Shown here piece after piece: positions 33,895-44,844 of a stretch of 64,000 nucleotides of DNA. Source of the stretch: Marasmius tenuissimus. Lineage: Eukaryota > Basidiomycota > Agaricomycetes > Agaricales > Marasmiaceae. The notes below the pieces were generated by a model that saw only the letters and a program-made list of their open reading frames with translations, did not search any database and was not told the DNA's origin. Position 1 is the first letter of the stretch. Each line of letters starts with the position of its first letter. The stretch lies in assembly GCA_029532415.1 (NCBI GenBank), contig JAQOTA010000050.1, positions 496,001 through 560,000 of the forward strand, read 5' to 3'. The position numbers and the translations under genes are program-made.

Positions 33895-34776
33895 CTTCGG
33901 AGGAAGACGAGAAAGACAGAGGACTGGTAAGGACCTTGGGAATTGCCAGGAAATCCTGCAGTCATTTTATACGGCCAAACAGAAGATAGTCTGAGACCTG
34001 GCCGTACATCCGGCCATGGCCATTCTCCGTACGCTGTCAATCAAGCAACATCACCCGTATTCCGACAAGAAAGCTTGCGTCGTGGGGAATTCCAACGCGC
34101 CCCGCCCACAAAGTTGATGTGGCCCATTTGCTGTACATAGGATCGGAAACGGGTGGCGAAATATAAAGTTCAACTAATGACGTCCGCTCTCTCGATATCA
34201 ATGAAACCTTGGGTGGGCAAGACTGCTGTCTCTTTTTGTGTGTCTGTGGGTGCTCTTTTCATTCTGGAACGCCAGATCGATACTTTTCGCGCATTTCCCT
34301 ACGATACCTCAAAGATGAGTCTAAAAAATGCCGAAGTGGTCTTCTTGCCCTACTGTAGCCCTGCACCCAGTGACGGGTGCACTTGCACATTCATGATTCC
34401 GTTCCAAAGCAGCCACTTAATCTGACCTAACCTGACCTAAGTGACGCGCTCGATTCGGGCGGGAGTGAGGAGATGTTCGTTTTGTCTGTCCCAGATGGTT
34501 TTCTGGGCAACACGGAGTTCCTCTTGAAAGAGAGCTGTTCATTTCTACGACTGAGATTGCCCAAGCGATCATAAACAGTACGCCGGACTCCCCGGCATGT
34601 CCATTCGGCTAAGCATAAGAATCAAGGGGCGGTCAGACAGTACCGTTCACGAACCTGGAGCGTAAGCGGTGGGGTGTAGAGCACTTCGGACCCGATAGTC
34701 TGGAGCGAAAATAGATATAGGGCTGAGGGATCTGGGGGTCGAGTTGTGCATAGCGGTGCATAAAACCGCCAAATAT

Positions 34777-34963
34777 CACGGCGGGATTTTTGATGTCAAC
34801 TCGCGCTTTGTAGTGTGATGTCAACACGGTTGTCAACTCATTGTCCACTCGATTTTTGGTGAGGTTTACCCTGGTCCCATTCAATTTCCGAGTGGAGAAC
34901 GAGTTGACAACCATGTTGACATCACAGTACAAAGCACGAGTTGACATCGAAAATCCCGCCGTG
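34777..34963. mobile_element. foldback MITE, 187 bp
   Basis: Two 75-bp arms (34777-34851 and 34889-34963) are inverted copies with about six mismatches around a 37-bp loop. Ends are CACGGCGGGATTTT and its complement. TAT precedes and follows the element, a probable 3-bp target duplication. The CAC...GTG ends and 3-bp flank resemble the MITE at 15391, but the arms are not the same sequence, so it is a different family. Confidence 0.78.
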
Positions 34964-35149
34964 TATGCCGCCGGTAGTTCATTGTTGAACGTGATCTCGA
35001 CTCTTGAGTATGTTACTTACATGTTTGGATAGGGACCTGGGACCCTGATCTTGGGTGGCTTGCTGGCTTGTTGTAGATGTACTCAGAATGCGCGAACATG
35101 ATAAAGCACATACTCGGAGTCCACAAGAAGGCGCGTCATTTCGAGCTAC

Positions 35150-35900
35150 CGGGTACCGCACTTGAACAGCTGGGTAGATTTGGTATCAATCAATTGGGAG
35201 ACGGGGGTAGTCTCACCTATTTGTCCCCCAGGTAGAGGGAAGATAAAGTGATCTTCGGCGGGAGGCCATTCGAGAACCTTGTAAGTATGAATCATAACTG
35301 TTTAAAGATATAGAGTTAACTGAGAACATACATTCGTAGAATGGAGAGGAATATACCAATTCAAAACTTTTGGAGCTGCGAGCAAACTTGGACGCATATG
35401 AGCACGGATTTACAGCATCAGATTTACAACATCAATTCGGAAGTCATCCTGATCCAAGTCTTGCCTTTCATCAGTAGTATGCTTGGTCTACGTTACCAGC
35501 ACGGTCTTGGTCCGTAATGATGGGACTTCCAAGTCCAGTTCGACCATCGCGTGGGGCGGCGTTAAGGTACCTTAGAGAGTCAATTTAGCACAGCGAGATG
35601 GGTTGGCGATGGGAATGGAGCACTCACCCATGGCAAAATACCTACTTTCAATGTCCTCTACATACCTCGGCATCCCGACTCGAGTACACATCACCGAAAT
35701 CAGGAACATTTCCAAGCCCATCCTCTTCTAGAAAGCGCATCAAATGTGAGAAGATAGCAAACATTTTCTCTTCTTCGTTAGTTAAGTACGGGAACAGCCC
35801 CCGGATAGTTCCCTGGGGTTGAGTGTCAATTAGGCCGAAGCGAGCCTAACTTCAGCACAGGAGAGAACGTACAAGACTACAGCAGAATCTTCATTCTGTA
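35150..35900 (-). pseudogene. unrecognised minus-strand coding relic
   Basis: Several segments read like exons in order on the minus strand: GLFPYLTNEEEKMFAIFSHL leading into MRFLEEDGLGNVPDFGDVYS (about 35810-35690), RYLNAAPRDGRTGLGSPIIT (about 35580-35510), KVLNWYIPLHSTN (about 35370-35340), and LEWPPAEDHFIFPLPGGQI (about 35275-35220), the last bounded by AG and GTGAG. I do not recognise the family. No start codon or complete chain could be built, so it may be a relic or a gene with exons I missed. Confidence 0.35.
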
Positions 35901-37628
35901 TCAATCGGCGATGTGAGCGGAAACCGTGCGATTCATACCAGGAAATCACCACCCTTTGTTACCATTTTGCACAATGTCTAACAACCTTTCGGCCGGTCAT
36001 CTCATCACGTATACAAGGGACAGTATTATCCTGATCATGGGACAGACGGAAGTTGGAACATGGAACAGGCCATCAGAAGGAGTCTAAGGCCAGCCATAAG
36101 GATTCCTGAGATGTTCTCGGTGCCTTTGGTAGTCTAGAAAGCTGAGTGGTGAGTCGGTGACGTACATTCTCTGGACCCACACATCCGAGCATAAAATTCC
36201 TGAAAGCGAGGAACTTGGCGGAATTAGTCAAGAAAGAAAGGGCTCAACGTCAGTAGTCAATTCTACAATGGGGACGACAATCTCACCTTACTCTTCCGAG
36301 GTTGTTGCGCATTTTGGTGGTGGCTCAGGGCAAGGCTGAAATCAGAAAATTGACTCGCTGGACTGAGCCAGCCAGTGACGCAGTCGGTATACACAGGTAT
36401 GTTCGTTGGGAAAGGGGTACGACCAACCATTGGGTTATCCCTTCGAGCGAGACTTCTTTGAGAAAACACCCACGCATTTGCAGTACACATCATGCGAGCA
36501 GTCGGTTGCACTTCATTTCAGCTGTTGAACATCATTGAAAGGCGTCTGGTTCGCAGTAGCGAGAGCATTCCCTCTGAGTATGGCCGTAATTGACTCCGGG
36601 TATGTCTTGAATATTCCCATTCGCCGTGAGTAGCTGAAGAGTATCCAGACATGGGTGTTCGACGAAAAGAACGGTGCGGCGAAATGATGTCGCGGCGTGC
36701 CTCGACTGTTTAGCCAAATGTAGAATGATTTCCCACGAGCAACCTCTTTAGCACTCAGGCCCAGGTTTGGCTTGCCTTTATTTTTCTCCTTCGTACGATT
36801 CAATAACACCAGCTCTCCTTGTATAACATACGGTAGAGTCCCGGGCTAAACCTGAGGCCTAAGAGCAAGTTACGGGCTGCTCCGAAGTGTGCTGTGGCCG
36901 ATGGGTTGATGTCCGATCGTTCATCTTGCCATGTTTCTGGTCCTCGAAAGGTCTCAGGTCTGAATATCCGCACGCAAATGATATCTTTACAACGCCGAAC
37001 CGTGAGCCACGGAAGTCGAGAGTTCACAGAAAGGAAGGTTCTTCGTGCTGGGAATCTGACTCACATTCTGCTTCGAGTTGAGAAAGTCGTCAGGCTACAA
37101 TGCTGATCTCAGTAGGCGAAGCTGACGCGTGGTGGAGCGACCATATTAAGATGAGAAAGTGAACCAGAGAAACGTGAGCTTTGCTAACCACGTCTTACAA
37201 TTGGGCAAGACTCATGGTGCCTTAGAGGAGGGTACGCCTCTTATTCCCTAAAACCTGCCACTCGTTTAGTTCTTCGTCACCGAGAACGGTGAAGATCTAT
37301 CGGGTTACCGCTAGAATGAAGGTGAGCACCATCCCAATCGTTGCGTCGCTCCGAGCTTTTGAAATACACAAGTGGGATTTATTCGGGGTAGGGAGCAGGA
37401 GCAGGGGGGTCAAGTTTACATAGCTATAAAGTATACTAGAGAGACAGGAAAATTCGACAACAAAGAAACACAACAATTCTAATGCTACATGTGGGTCCGA
37501 AGATACACTAATGAAGATCCATGAAAGTCCGGAATAGGCTGCAAGATATTATACTACGAGTAAGTTAACGTTAAATCAGGGGTAATAGAGTGGGGGAAGA
37601 AATCGAAGAGTCGTGCCAGTCCTCAAAT

Positions 37629-38261
37629 TTACGATTGCCAGGGCCTCCAAAGCAACAACAACTCCGGCACACCATCCTGACCCATCCCATACACCGACAA
37701 CCCCGCAAAACTCCACAGTCCCAAAAAATCACCCCTAACAACCCCCGGACACCCACCACGCATTGTCCGTTGCCTAGCACCAGCAACCTGCCCCAAAGAA
37801 TGCAGTTTCTCCGGTCTCTCCCTCGAAAGCTCCGATTGCGTAGCAGGTTTCTGAGAAAACTCCAAAATCTCCTTGAGCACATCATAAACCGTCACGTATC
37901 CCATATCCTTCCTCGCATGAACCGTGATCGTCCAAGGGAAATCTCTGCACCTGATTCGGGCGACACGAGCGCGTGGGTCCGTCGCTGGTTGAGTTAGGTA
38001 TTGTGGTGAGATCTTTAACAAGTCGCGTTCAGTCCACCAGCATGAGAGGGGGGTACAGTTGGGGCTTTTATATTGGAGCATGGGGTGGATGGTGTATGAA
38101 GATGAGACTCTGGGAAGGGATGCTGAACTCGAGGATTCGGGAGATGAATAGGGGCTAGATCGGGGACTGGGGTCGTAGTATTCATTCCGGTTCTCGTCTA
38201 TTCTGATTCTTGAGTAACCGGATGATGTCGATGATGAGCTGGTGCTGTTGCTGTAGTACAT
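37629..38261 (-). CDS. DUF6699 domain protein, 210 aa
   Basis: Uninterrupted single exon from ATG 38261 to the stop at 37629. A Ser/Tyr-rich N-terminal 55 residues precede the DUF6699 fold: YTIHPMLQY, then FPWTITVHARKDMGYVTVYD with VLKEILEF, ending in GDFLGLWSFAGLSVYGM. This domain is common in agaric genomes and has no established function. The paralog at 57051-57782 shares the same blocks (YTIHPLLE, LPWGFRITARGSFVTVGEAL, FLGKWSFQGFSING). The C-terminal region here is rich in Leu and Trp. No lesion is visible. Confidence 0.8.
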   Translation of the reverse strand: MYYSNSTSSSSTSSGYSRIRIDENRNEYYDPSPRSSPYSSPESSSSASLPRVSSSYTIHPMLQYKSPNCTPLSCWWTERDLLKISPQYLTQPATDPRARVARIRCRDFPWTITVHARKDMGYVTVYDVLKEILEFSQKPATQSELSRERPEKLHSLGQVAGARQRTMRGGCPGVVRGDFLGLWSFAGLSVYGMGQDGVPELLLLWRPWQS

Positions 38262-40581
38262 GATTGCTCTACGATAGTCAATCTCAGTAAGTAAAAAAAG
38301 CTGGTAGTCGCGAAGATCGAACGGAACTCGCCTTGGTGGTATGGTATAGAGAAGGCGAGAGAGGTTCGAGGGTGCGAGTATGTATTATGTGTGAAGTTGG
38401 AAAGACGGTGATGTGGATGTCTATGTCCCATACTTCGTGAACGATTTACTTATATCCCGAGGGAACGGTGAGTCATCCTCCAGGTTACGAAAAGATGAAC
38501 AGCTGCTTTGAATGTCGTTGCTGTTTCCATTTTGAACTGAAGAAGTCCTATGACTCAGAGAATAGAGAACTCGCTACCGCTTTCCCGCATTGCTGTCTAT
38601 CACATCAAATGTCGGGGGCTCTGTCAACATAACTTCCGAAAGTGGGGCAGGGAGGCACTGATTTCGTTCTAGAATGTATAGATTAGTCGGGGACCAGGGT
38701 TTATTATATTGAAGATCAACGTTGCGTCGGTGATGTGGCAGGGATGTGTGACCTGTCGCGCCATTCAGTACGTGAAGCAATTCAAAACGTCGGGAGTTGT
38801 GTAGTCCAAGTAGGGAAGGTACTGGTACTCTGCTGACGTTCGGAAGCCTCATGTTGTTGGCCAAGAAATGCTCCCGGAGTCCTCGAGTCGGCCACGTTGA
38901 ATGCTTACACATACACAAAGATCAACGGGTAGGAAAGGTCTCAGAGATGTAGGCCCACAGCTCCGAACGGGAGCCAATGGAGGATGGAAATCAGCTCACC
39001 GAAAGCTCATAATCTCCAACTCCAGGTACTTGTTGTACATATCCCTTGTCAAACGAGCTTCTGAGGAGGTATCCGTATGTGTATCTGCAAGGCGGCAGAC
39101 TGGTCCCCACTGTGGGTCCACTTGGGAGAACATGAGGCTCCCATAGTCAGAACTCTGGGTCAAACAAACGTCGACGATTGTGTCGCGTGTGGGTCTTTTT
39201 CACCCATTAGAATGAACGTGACCGCGTTTGGTGGACAGATGCCACGAATACCATGCGTTTCCCGGGAACGATACCGGAATACCTGTCATGTAGTGGTGCC
39301 TAAAAATGCGATAAACGTGTAGACCGTGAAAGCCGCAAACCTGTAAAAAGCTCGTGAAATAGAGACGTCGACGGTATTGCGGGCTCAGGTCCGTAAAGCT
39401 AAATTTGATCTCCACAGCAGTCTCAGAAAAAAAGAGGTGGCTCTCACGATTACGATGATGGAGGGCAGGTTCACATGAACGACATTCAGAATGTTCTCAC
39501 GGTGTCAGTGTTGTCCTGAACGATGACCATCGCGGCCTGCTCGTCGTTCTTCATCTTCATCAAGGTCTGTTGCTCTCCCTTCCTTCGTTCCTCTCTCTGA
39601 TATTGTTTTGTCTGCAACGTTCAGAGAATAACATGAGGAATAATTTATCTGTGCACCCCAATGTTGACATTGCTGTTGAGGTAGGCCGCTCGGTTTTTTC
39701 TCTCAATATATGGTCTAATATGTTTCTTATGTTGTAAAGAAAGCTTGATTTCGGTGACCACCGTCGTAACATTTGAGCCTTTCACCAACCCAGCTCGTCG
39801 ACAATGCCGCTCGAGAAATTCACGAACCCGGGGAGCTGGAAGAGGGGAAAGAGGAGAAGGACTCGCAGGGATGCTTCCTTATCCTTGGTGAGTCTCGGTA
39901 TTCTTCTTCGCAGGATGGCCTACTGACCAGCCTTTTTTTTCCATGGTGATTCACGTCCCTATAGGGCTTGGCTTACCCTCCAGAATTCTCTGTCCCTTCC
40001 GCTCAGTGGACACGGACATCAACAAAGTTGCTCCATCTATCGACCTGCCTCGACATTGCTAGGAAAAGAAAAACCTTCAGGATGGCTCCATGAGCTGGCT
40101 ACGATGGCTTGAAGACGGCTTGGGTAACAATTTGCAAGATCACGATTCCGATTTGGGTTACTGGTGGGCATACCTACCTCAGAGGTCGACGCTGTCCAAA
40201 TGGGCTCACACTTTCGCTTGTTCAGCTTGCGAAACTGCGGAAAATCTCGGATCGCATGACGCCCGCCACAAAAATCTGACTACCAATGCCTTGTTCACTC
40301 GAAGGATTTCCCTGCTGTGGTTGGATTAGGAGAGTCGGCGAGCGGCAAATGTAACTTCAGGTCAGCCTAGTGAGCCCGCTCTACATCTCGAACTTTGCAC
40401 AACAGAGCTAACTAACATGTTCCGTCTACACCGATAGCGCGTCCCTGAATCGCTCCTCACACTCAGGACTCTTTATGTTTCACCTGAAACGTTGGAGACC
40501 CAAGGCCGTGGTGCCCAGTCCAACGTGCTATATCATCGACAATAAGCACTGCCCGCGCTCATGCTCATACCACCCACCACA
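38262..40581. other. no assigned gene
   Basis: Minus-strand open segments (for example DYGSLMFSQVDPQWGPVCRL near 39150-39090, and VDLQYNKPWSPTNLYILERN near 38735-38680, faintly like a DUF6533 core) suggest a decayed or unresolved membrane-protein gene. On the plus strand a short frame from ATG 39804 ends at a clean donor (TTG|GTGAGTC near 39890) but no partner exon was found. Nothing else is supported. Confidence 0.35.
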
Positions 40582-42196
40582 ATGTCACCCTCAGACGCGA
40601 GCAAAATTCTCGTTTTCACCTACGACGACTATGGCCAAGCCAACCCCATGCTCTCTATCGTTCACGAACTGGCAGTCATGCAACCCGATATCGAGCTACA
40701 CGTAGCGTCTTTCAAGCCTCTCGACAAACGTCTTCCCCATCTTCAATCATTAATCGACAGAGAACGTGCCCGACGAGACCCAAATTCCTCCTTGACACCG
40801 ACCAAAGACATCATCTTCCATGCCTGCAAGGGTATCTCCAACATGCAAGGTTTCGGTCTCCACAGTGGAGGAATGAAAGAGCTACCCCACCCGGGTGGGT
40901 TACGTGGGTGTTTCAGAGCGACGAAGAATTTGGATTATCTCGTCGCACCTCTCGACGGACCAGAATACCTCGAATCGTTCGTTCAATGTCGAGAGTTGAT
41001 CGAGGAGGAGGTTCAGCCTGAGATCGTGGTTGTGGATATCTTGTTCAGAGCGGCGTTGGATGCGTGTCGTGCTTTGAAACAGCGGTTCGTGGTGATGAAT
41101 ACGATGTCGTACAAGGAATGTGCGGCGATGGATCAACCTGTTTTGGATCTGTTGACGAGGATACCTGCGTGCGTGTGGTATCTTCTTCGAGAATCTTTTC
41201 TTCGTACTGACACCCTCCCCTCCCCCCAACAGATCTTGCACCGGCTACCCATACCCGGTCCCCTGGTACCTCATCCCCGCCAACATATTCATTAACCTAT
41301 GGATCGGATACACCGTCGCCACAAACCCCCGATTCACATCCCTCGACGCGTACCGTAAATCCCACGCAAACCTCGACTTTGGGTTTTACGAATTCAAAAT
41401 CCCCGATACACCGTACCTGTGCCCTTCGTTCCCAGAAACCGATTTCCCGTTCTTCGTCCCGGAGAATGTCACGTCGTGTGGTCCGTTTATTTTTCCGTAC
41501 GTTCCGGTCGGGGAGAAGGACCCTGAATTGGCGAGGTGGCTTGGGAGAGGTCCGACTGCTTGTGAATTTGGGGTCGCAGCATGTAATGGATGGGGAGAGC
41601 GTACGGGAGTTGGTCAAGGGCTTGAGAATCGTATTTGCGAATCCGAGGGTATCTCCGGACTTGCAGATTCTGTGGAAGTTTAAGAGACCTGCTTCGGACG
41701 AGCGGATTCAGGACGTGATTGAAGAGGTCATAGGGAAAGAGTTGAGAGACGGGAGGGTAAGGATCGTCGAATGGCTGGAGGCAGATCCGGCTTCAGTGGT
41801 TGCCCATCCGAATGTAGTGTGTAGCGTCCATCATGGAGGGGCGAATTCGTATAACGAGGCGATCTGGTGAGTCCTCGTTTGAAATCAAATCTTCGGTTCA
41901 CCTAATGACCTTTGCTCTCTGCTAGGGCTGGCGTGCCACATGTTGTCCTACCAGTGTGGTACGACACATACGATTTTGCCTCTCGAGTCGAGTACCTTGG
42001 GGTAGGGATCTACGGTAGCAAAGCTTGTTCGCCCAGAGTTGAAGCTGGGGAGTTTGGGCACGCGCTAGCTCGGGTTGTTGACTCGGAGGCGGAGCAGTAT
42101 AGAGCAAAAGCTAGAGAGTTGAGGGATGTATGTTGGAAACGAGGGGGTGGAAGAGAGATTGGAGCGAAGAAGGTGCTTGAGTTGGCGGGTTTGTAG
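40582..42196 (+). pseudogene. GT1 UDP-glycosyltransferase with a frameshift
   Basis: Three exons, 40582-41168, 41233-41866 and 41926-42196, with canonical introns. The N-terminal domain opens with ILVFTYDDYGQANPMLSIVH, the usual acceptor-side start. The C-terminal nucleotide-sugar region has VCSVHHGGANSYNEAIWAGV then LPVWYDTYDFASRVEYLGVG, matching the HGG...N..E...GVP.V..P...D...A.R signature. The exon total is 1492 nt, not divisible by three. The frame breaks at about 41555-41562 between DPELARWLGRGPT and LVNLGSQHVMDGES. Two bases missing there would account for it. Either an inactive gene or a sequencing error; everything else is intact. An in-frame ATG at 40561 is an alternative start. The sugar acceptor cannot be told. 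Confidence 0.8.
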
Positions 42197-43213
42197 GTTT
42201 GGCGTAACCGTTCATGCCCGTGGTGTTTGGTCCTGTTTTCTGACCTCCAGTTCAAGCAATTACATGTAATGTCGATGAGTCTACCATGTATAGTATTCCC
42301 CGAGAATCTACATGGTATGCTATTTGCAAACCAACGACGCGAGTATCTGGAGCCTATCGCCCGCCTTGATCGGATGCGATGACCACCATGCAAGGACGTG
42401 TCCTTGCCCAGCCCAAGAAACGGCGACTAATAGGTGGTCATGATCATTGCCAGAACGTTCTGATCGCCAATAAGTACACTCCGGTAGAAAGCGGCATCGA
42501 TGATTGGCTAGCTCGAACTTGGACATCCCCGTGAAAGCCGCACATTTCTCGATGTGATGAAGTCAAGGGACGTCAGATTGGTCCGATCTGGCGTGGCAAA
42601 GGTGATGGGAACACACAGCACTGGATGCCGACTATATGAGTGCATAACAAATTGTATGTTCATTGTTGATACTAAGTATTGCTGGAGGTTGGCTGGAACG
42701 ACCACGACGACGTCACAAAAGCTTGACCAGCGCGGCAAATATACGAAGGATCACAAAAGGCACTACAGGCTCGACTAGTGCGACGCCCTTAAACGAAAGG
42801 TCAACTTCAATTTACAAGCTTGTTGACCGACATTGAAGAACAAAAAGATGCTCTTGCTAATGGCCGAACCAGCTCCGTATACTTCTCGGGCATTCTGTAG
42901 AGCTTCGAGGAGGTGGAGAGGAAATATGCCATCGAGAACAAGGCAACTAAATCGAAACCCTGTGAGTGTCGGCACCCTATGCCGCGGGGGCCCATCAGTT
43001 CCATCAGCCACGCTACACTTTGATCGGACAGATCTGAAGCCCCTTGGGTGGAGTCCTCAGTCCAGGCTCATCAAGAGCTTCTTCCCGAAGACGCTTGCTT
43101 TCTATGAAGGGTAACTGGTAAGGCATGGCAAGACGATGCTTCCATCATTCCTGAGTTGACTGCGTCCCGGTGCTGACGGCGGTTCATCTAAAGCCCCCCG
43201 CTCATGGACGTCT
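42197..43213. other. intergenic, no gene recognised
   Basis: About 1 kb between the glycosyltransferase and DUF6533 copy 5. Short open stretches on both strands overlap each other and none has a recognisable domain. Confidence 0.5.
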
Positions 43214-43219
43214 TATAAG
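43214..43219 (+). promoter_or_regulatory. TATAAG box of DUF6533 copy 5
   Basis: TCTTATAAG lies 55 bases before the ATG at 43269, equivalent to the boxes at 9928 and 17393. Confidence 0.5.
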
Positions 43220-43268
43220 TATATGCATCTCATTGCGTTCCTATGGTCAAGGCTTTAACTACCGGACG

Positions 43269-44844
43269 ATGTCTGTTAGTACTGTAGCGACAACGCTCTC
43301 GCAAACTCTTACGACGAGCTTATGGAATCAAAAAATCGTCACAGTGAGCTTTTCCCGAACTCTACCAACAAAAGATTATCGCTGAAATCGATTTTAGTAT
43401 TTTCACGGTACGTCCAGTGTATTGTGCTCATGGTTCTGATATAACGACGGCCCTCAGTTGTCAGCTCGACTATACTCGTGTACGACGTGTTACTCAACTT
43501 GGACTTGGAAATAAACCTCATCTGGAGGAGGAAATGGTCTTTGGTCGAAGTTGTATACCTGTTACAACGTTATTTTCCCTTCTTTGACATCACAGGGGTG
43601 ATTCTTTATCGTAAGACGTTGTTCAACTCAAGTCCATGCTTTGGCTCACTCCCATCTTCCGCCAGGCAACTTCCAAGAAGGCATGAGTCTACAAGACTGC
43701 GTCTCTAGCTTCCGCATTGTTGGGTGTATGTTTGAACACATTCTTCCGTTCAGATTTACCTGAAACGCACCGTATTTATTAGGGAGCTTGACCATCGGCA
43801 TCGTCCTCTCCGAGGGTGCACTTTTCTCATTTTACCTTCGTCGCCCATATTCGGCCTCACCCTATCATTTCAGTCCTCCTTGCGATCCGCCTTTGGGCTG
43901 TATGGGAACGAAAAATCTCGGTCGCAATCGGTATCTTCGTGTTTTTTTTAGGATGCTGGATACCCTGCTTCATTTTGTTCAACACGTTCGCTAACGCTAC
44001 CAAATGTATGCCGCTGGCCTCTTTGGCTGTCTCGAATTGTGCTGAACCATTGAATGATCCCTCACGCAGTTGCGAGTTCTCCAGTACCCCAATCCCGTGG
44101 TTGTTTTATTTCTGGAGGAAGTCATATACTCTATCTGTGTTGGATCTTGGTGATGGTGTATGACACCGGTATGTTGATATCCCTCCGTCGTGGATCTACA
44201 CCACTGAAATCAGTAATCCAGGGAATGTAATAATGATAGCTATTCCTGGTATCTCGGCTTGTAAGTCGCCTGTACAGTAGCTCGCATCGATGCTGACCCT
44301 TACTTCCGCGCAGTCCGAATGGGCGGGAAGTCTGAACTCGTGAATGCTGTATACCGAGATGGTAAATCGCTGGTTCTTGGGGCGATTGTCCGGCTTCGTT
44401 ATCTCAAATCTGACATTATTTGGTCTACTCAGGGATAGTTTACTACATCCTCACCTTCTGTGAGCACTCGGATATCATTTACAAAGGAGAAAACTCAAGG
44501 TTGACTTCGTCCAGTGGTTTCCCTAGTCAACGTAATTGTCATTTTGACTGTTCCAGTAAGTCTCGAATCGTAACCCATTCTTAGCGATCAAACAGCACTT
44601 CTTACACGCAACTAATCACAGCGCAATCTCACAGACATACTATCCTCGTACGTATTCCTGATTCATCTCAACGAGGCATCCTTAGCCTATACTCAAAAGC
44701 ACGCCCGTACGTAGGTTCGAGCGGGTGCTTCACTCAGTCCTCGCTAGCCGCGCCATTCTTCAGATCCGACGTGTGGCTTTGCTAGAACCTACGATCTCCA
44801 CGATCAATACTACTACGGAACTCGCGGCCCAACAAAGTCGATGA
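43269..44844 (+). CDS. DUF6533 family membrane protein, copy 5 (intact, 290 aa)
   Basis: Thirteen exons: 43269-43343, 43398-43407, 43458-43610, 43666-43725, 43783-43815, 43874-44005, 44070-44168, 44222-44260, 44314-44361, 44433-44459, 44515-44555, 44622-44647, 44715-44844. The total of 873 nt keeps frame. Exons 2 to 12 have the same lengths as in copies 2 and 3; only the first and last exons are shorter. The DUF6533 block is ILVYDVLLNLDLEINLIWRR then WSLVEVVYLLQRYFPFFD. The exon-6 membrane helix is VAIGIFVFFLGCWIPCFILF. It stands about 22 kb from its nearest paralog. Function unknown. Confidence 0.85.

Larger units (their letters stand above)
33895..37570. other. no assigned gene; MITE and unrecognised coding relics
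   Basis: TATAAA on the minus strand at 33966-33971 belongs to the laccase pseudogene. A foldback MITE lies at 34777-34963. Several minus-strand segments look protein-coding (see 35150-35900) and others do so weakly, for example ELRVAQKTIWDRQNEHLLTP near 34440-34520 and the stretch ending GLRFSPGLYRMLYKE near 36810. They do not join into a recognisable gene. Confidence 0.4.
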
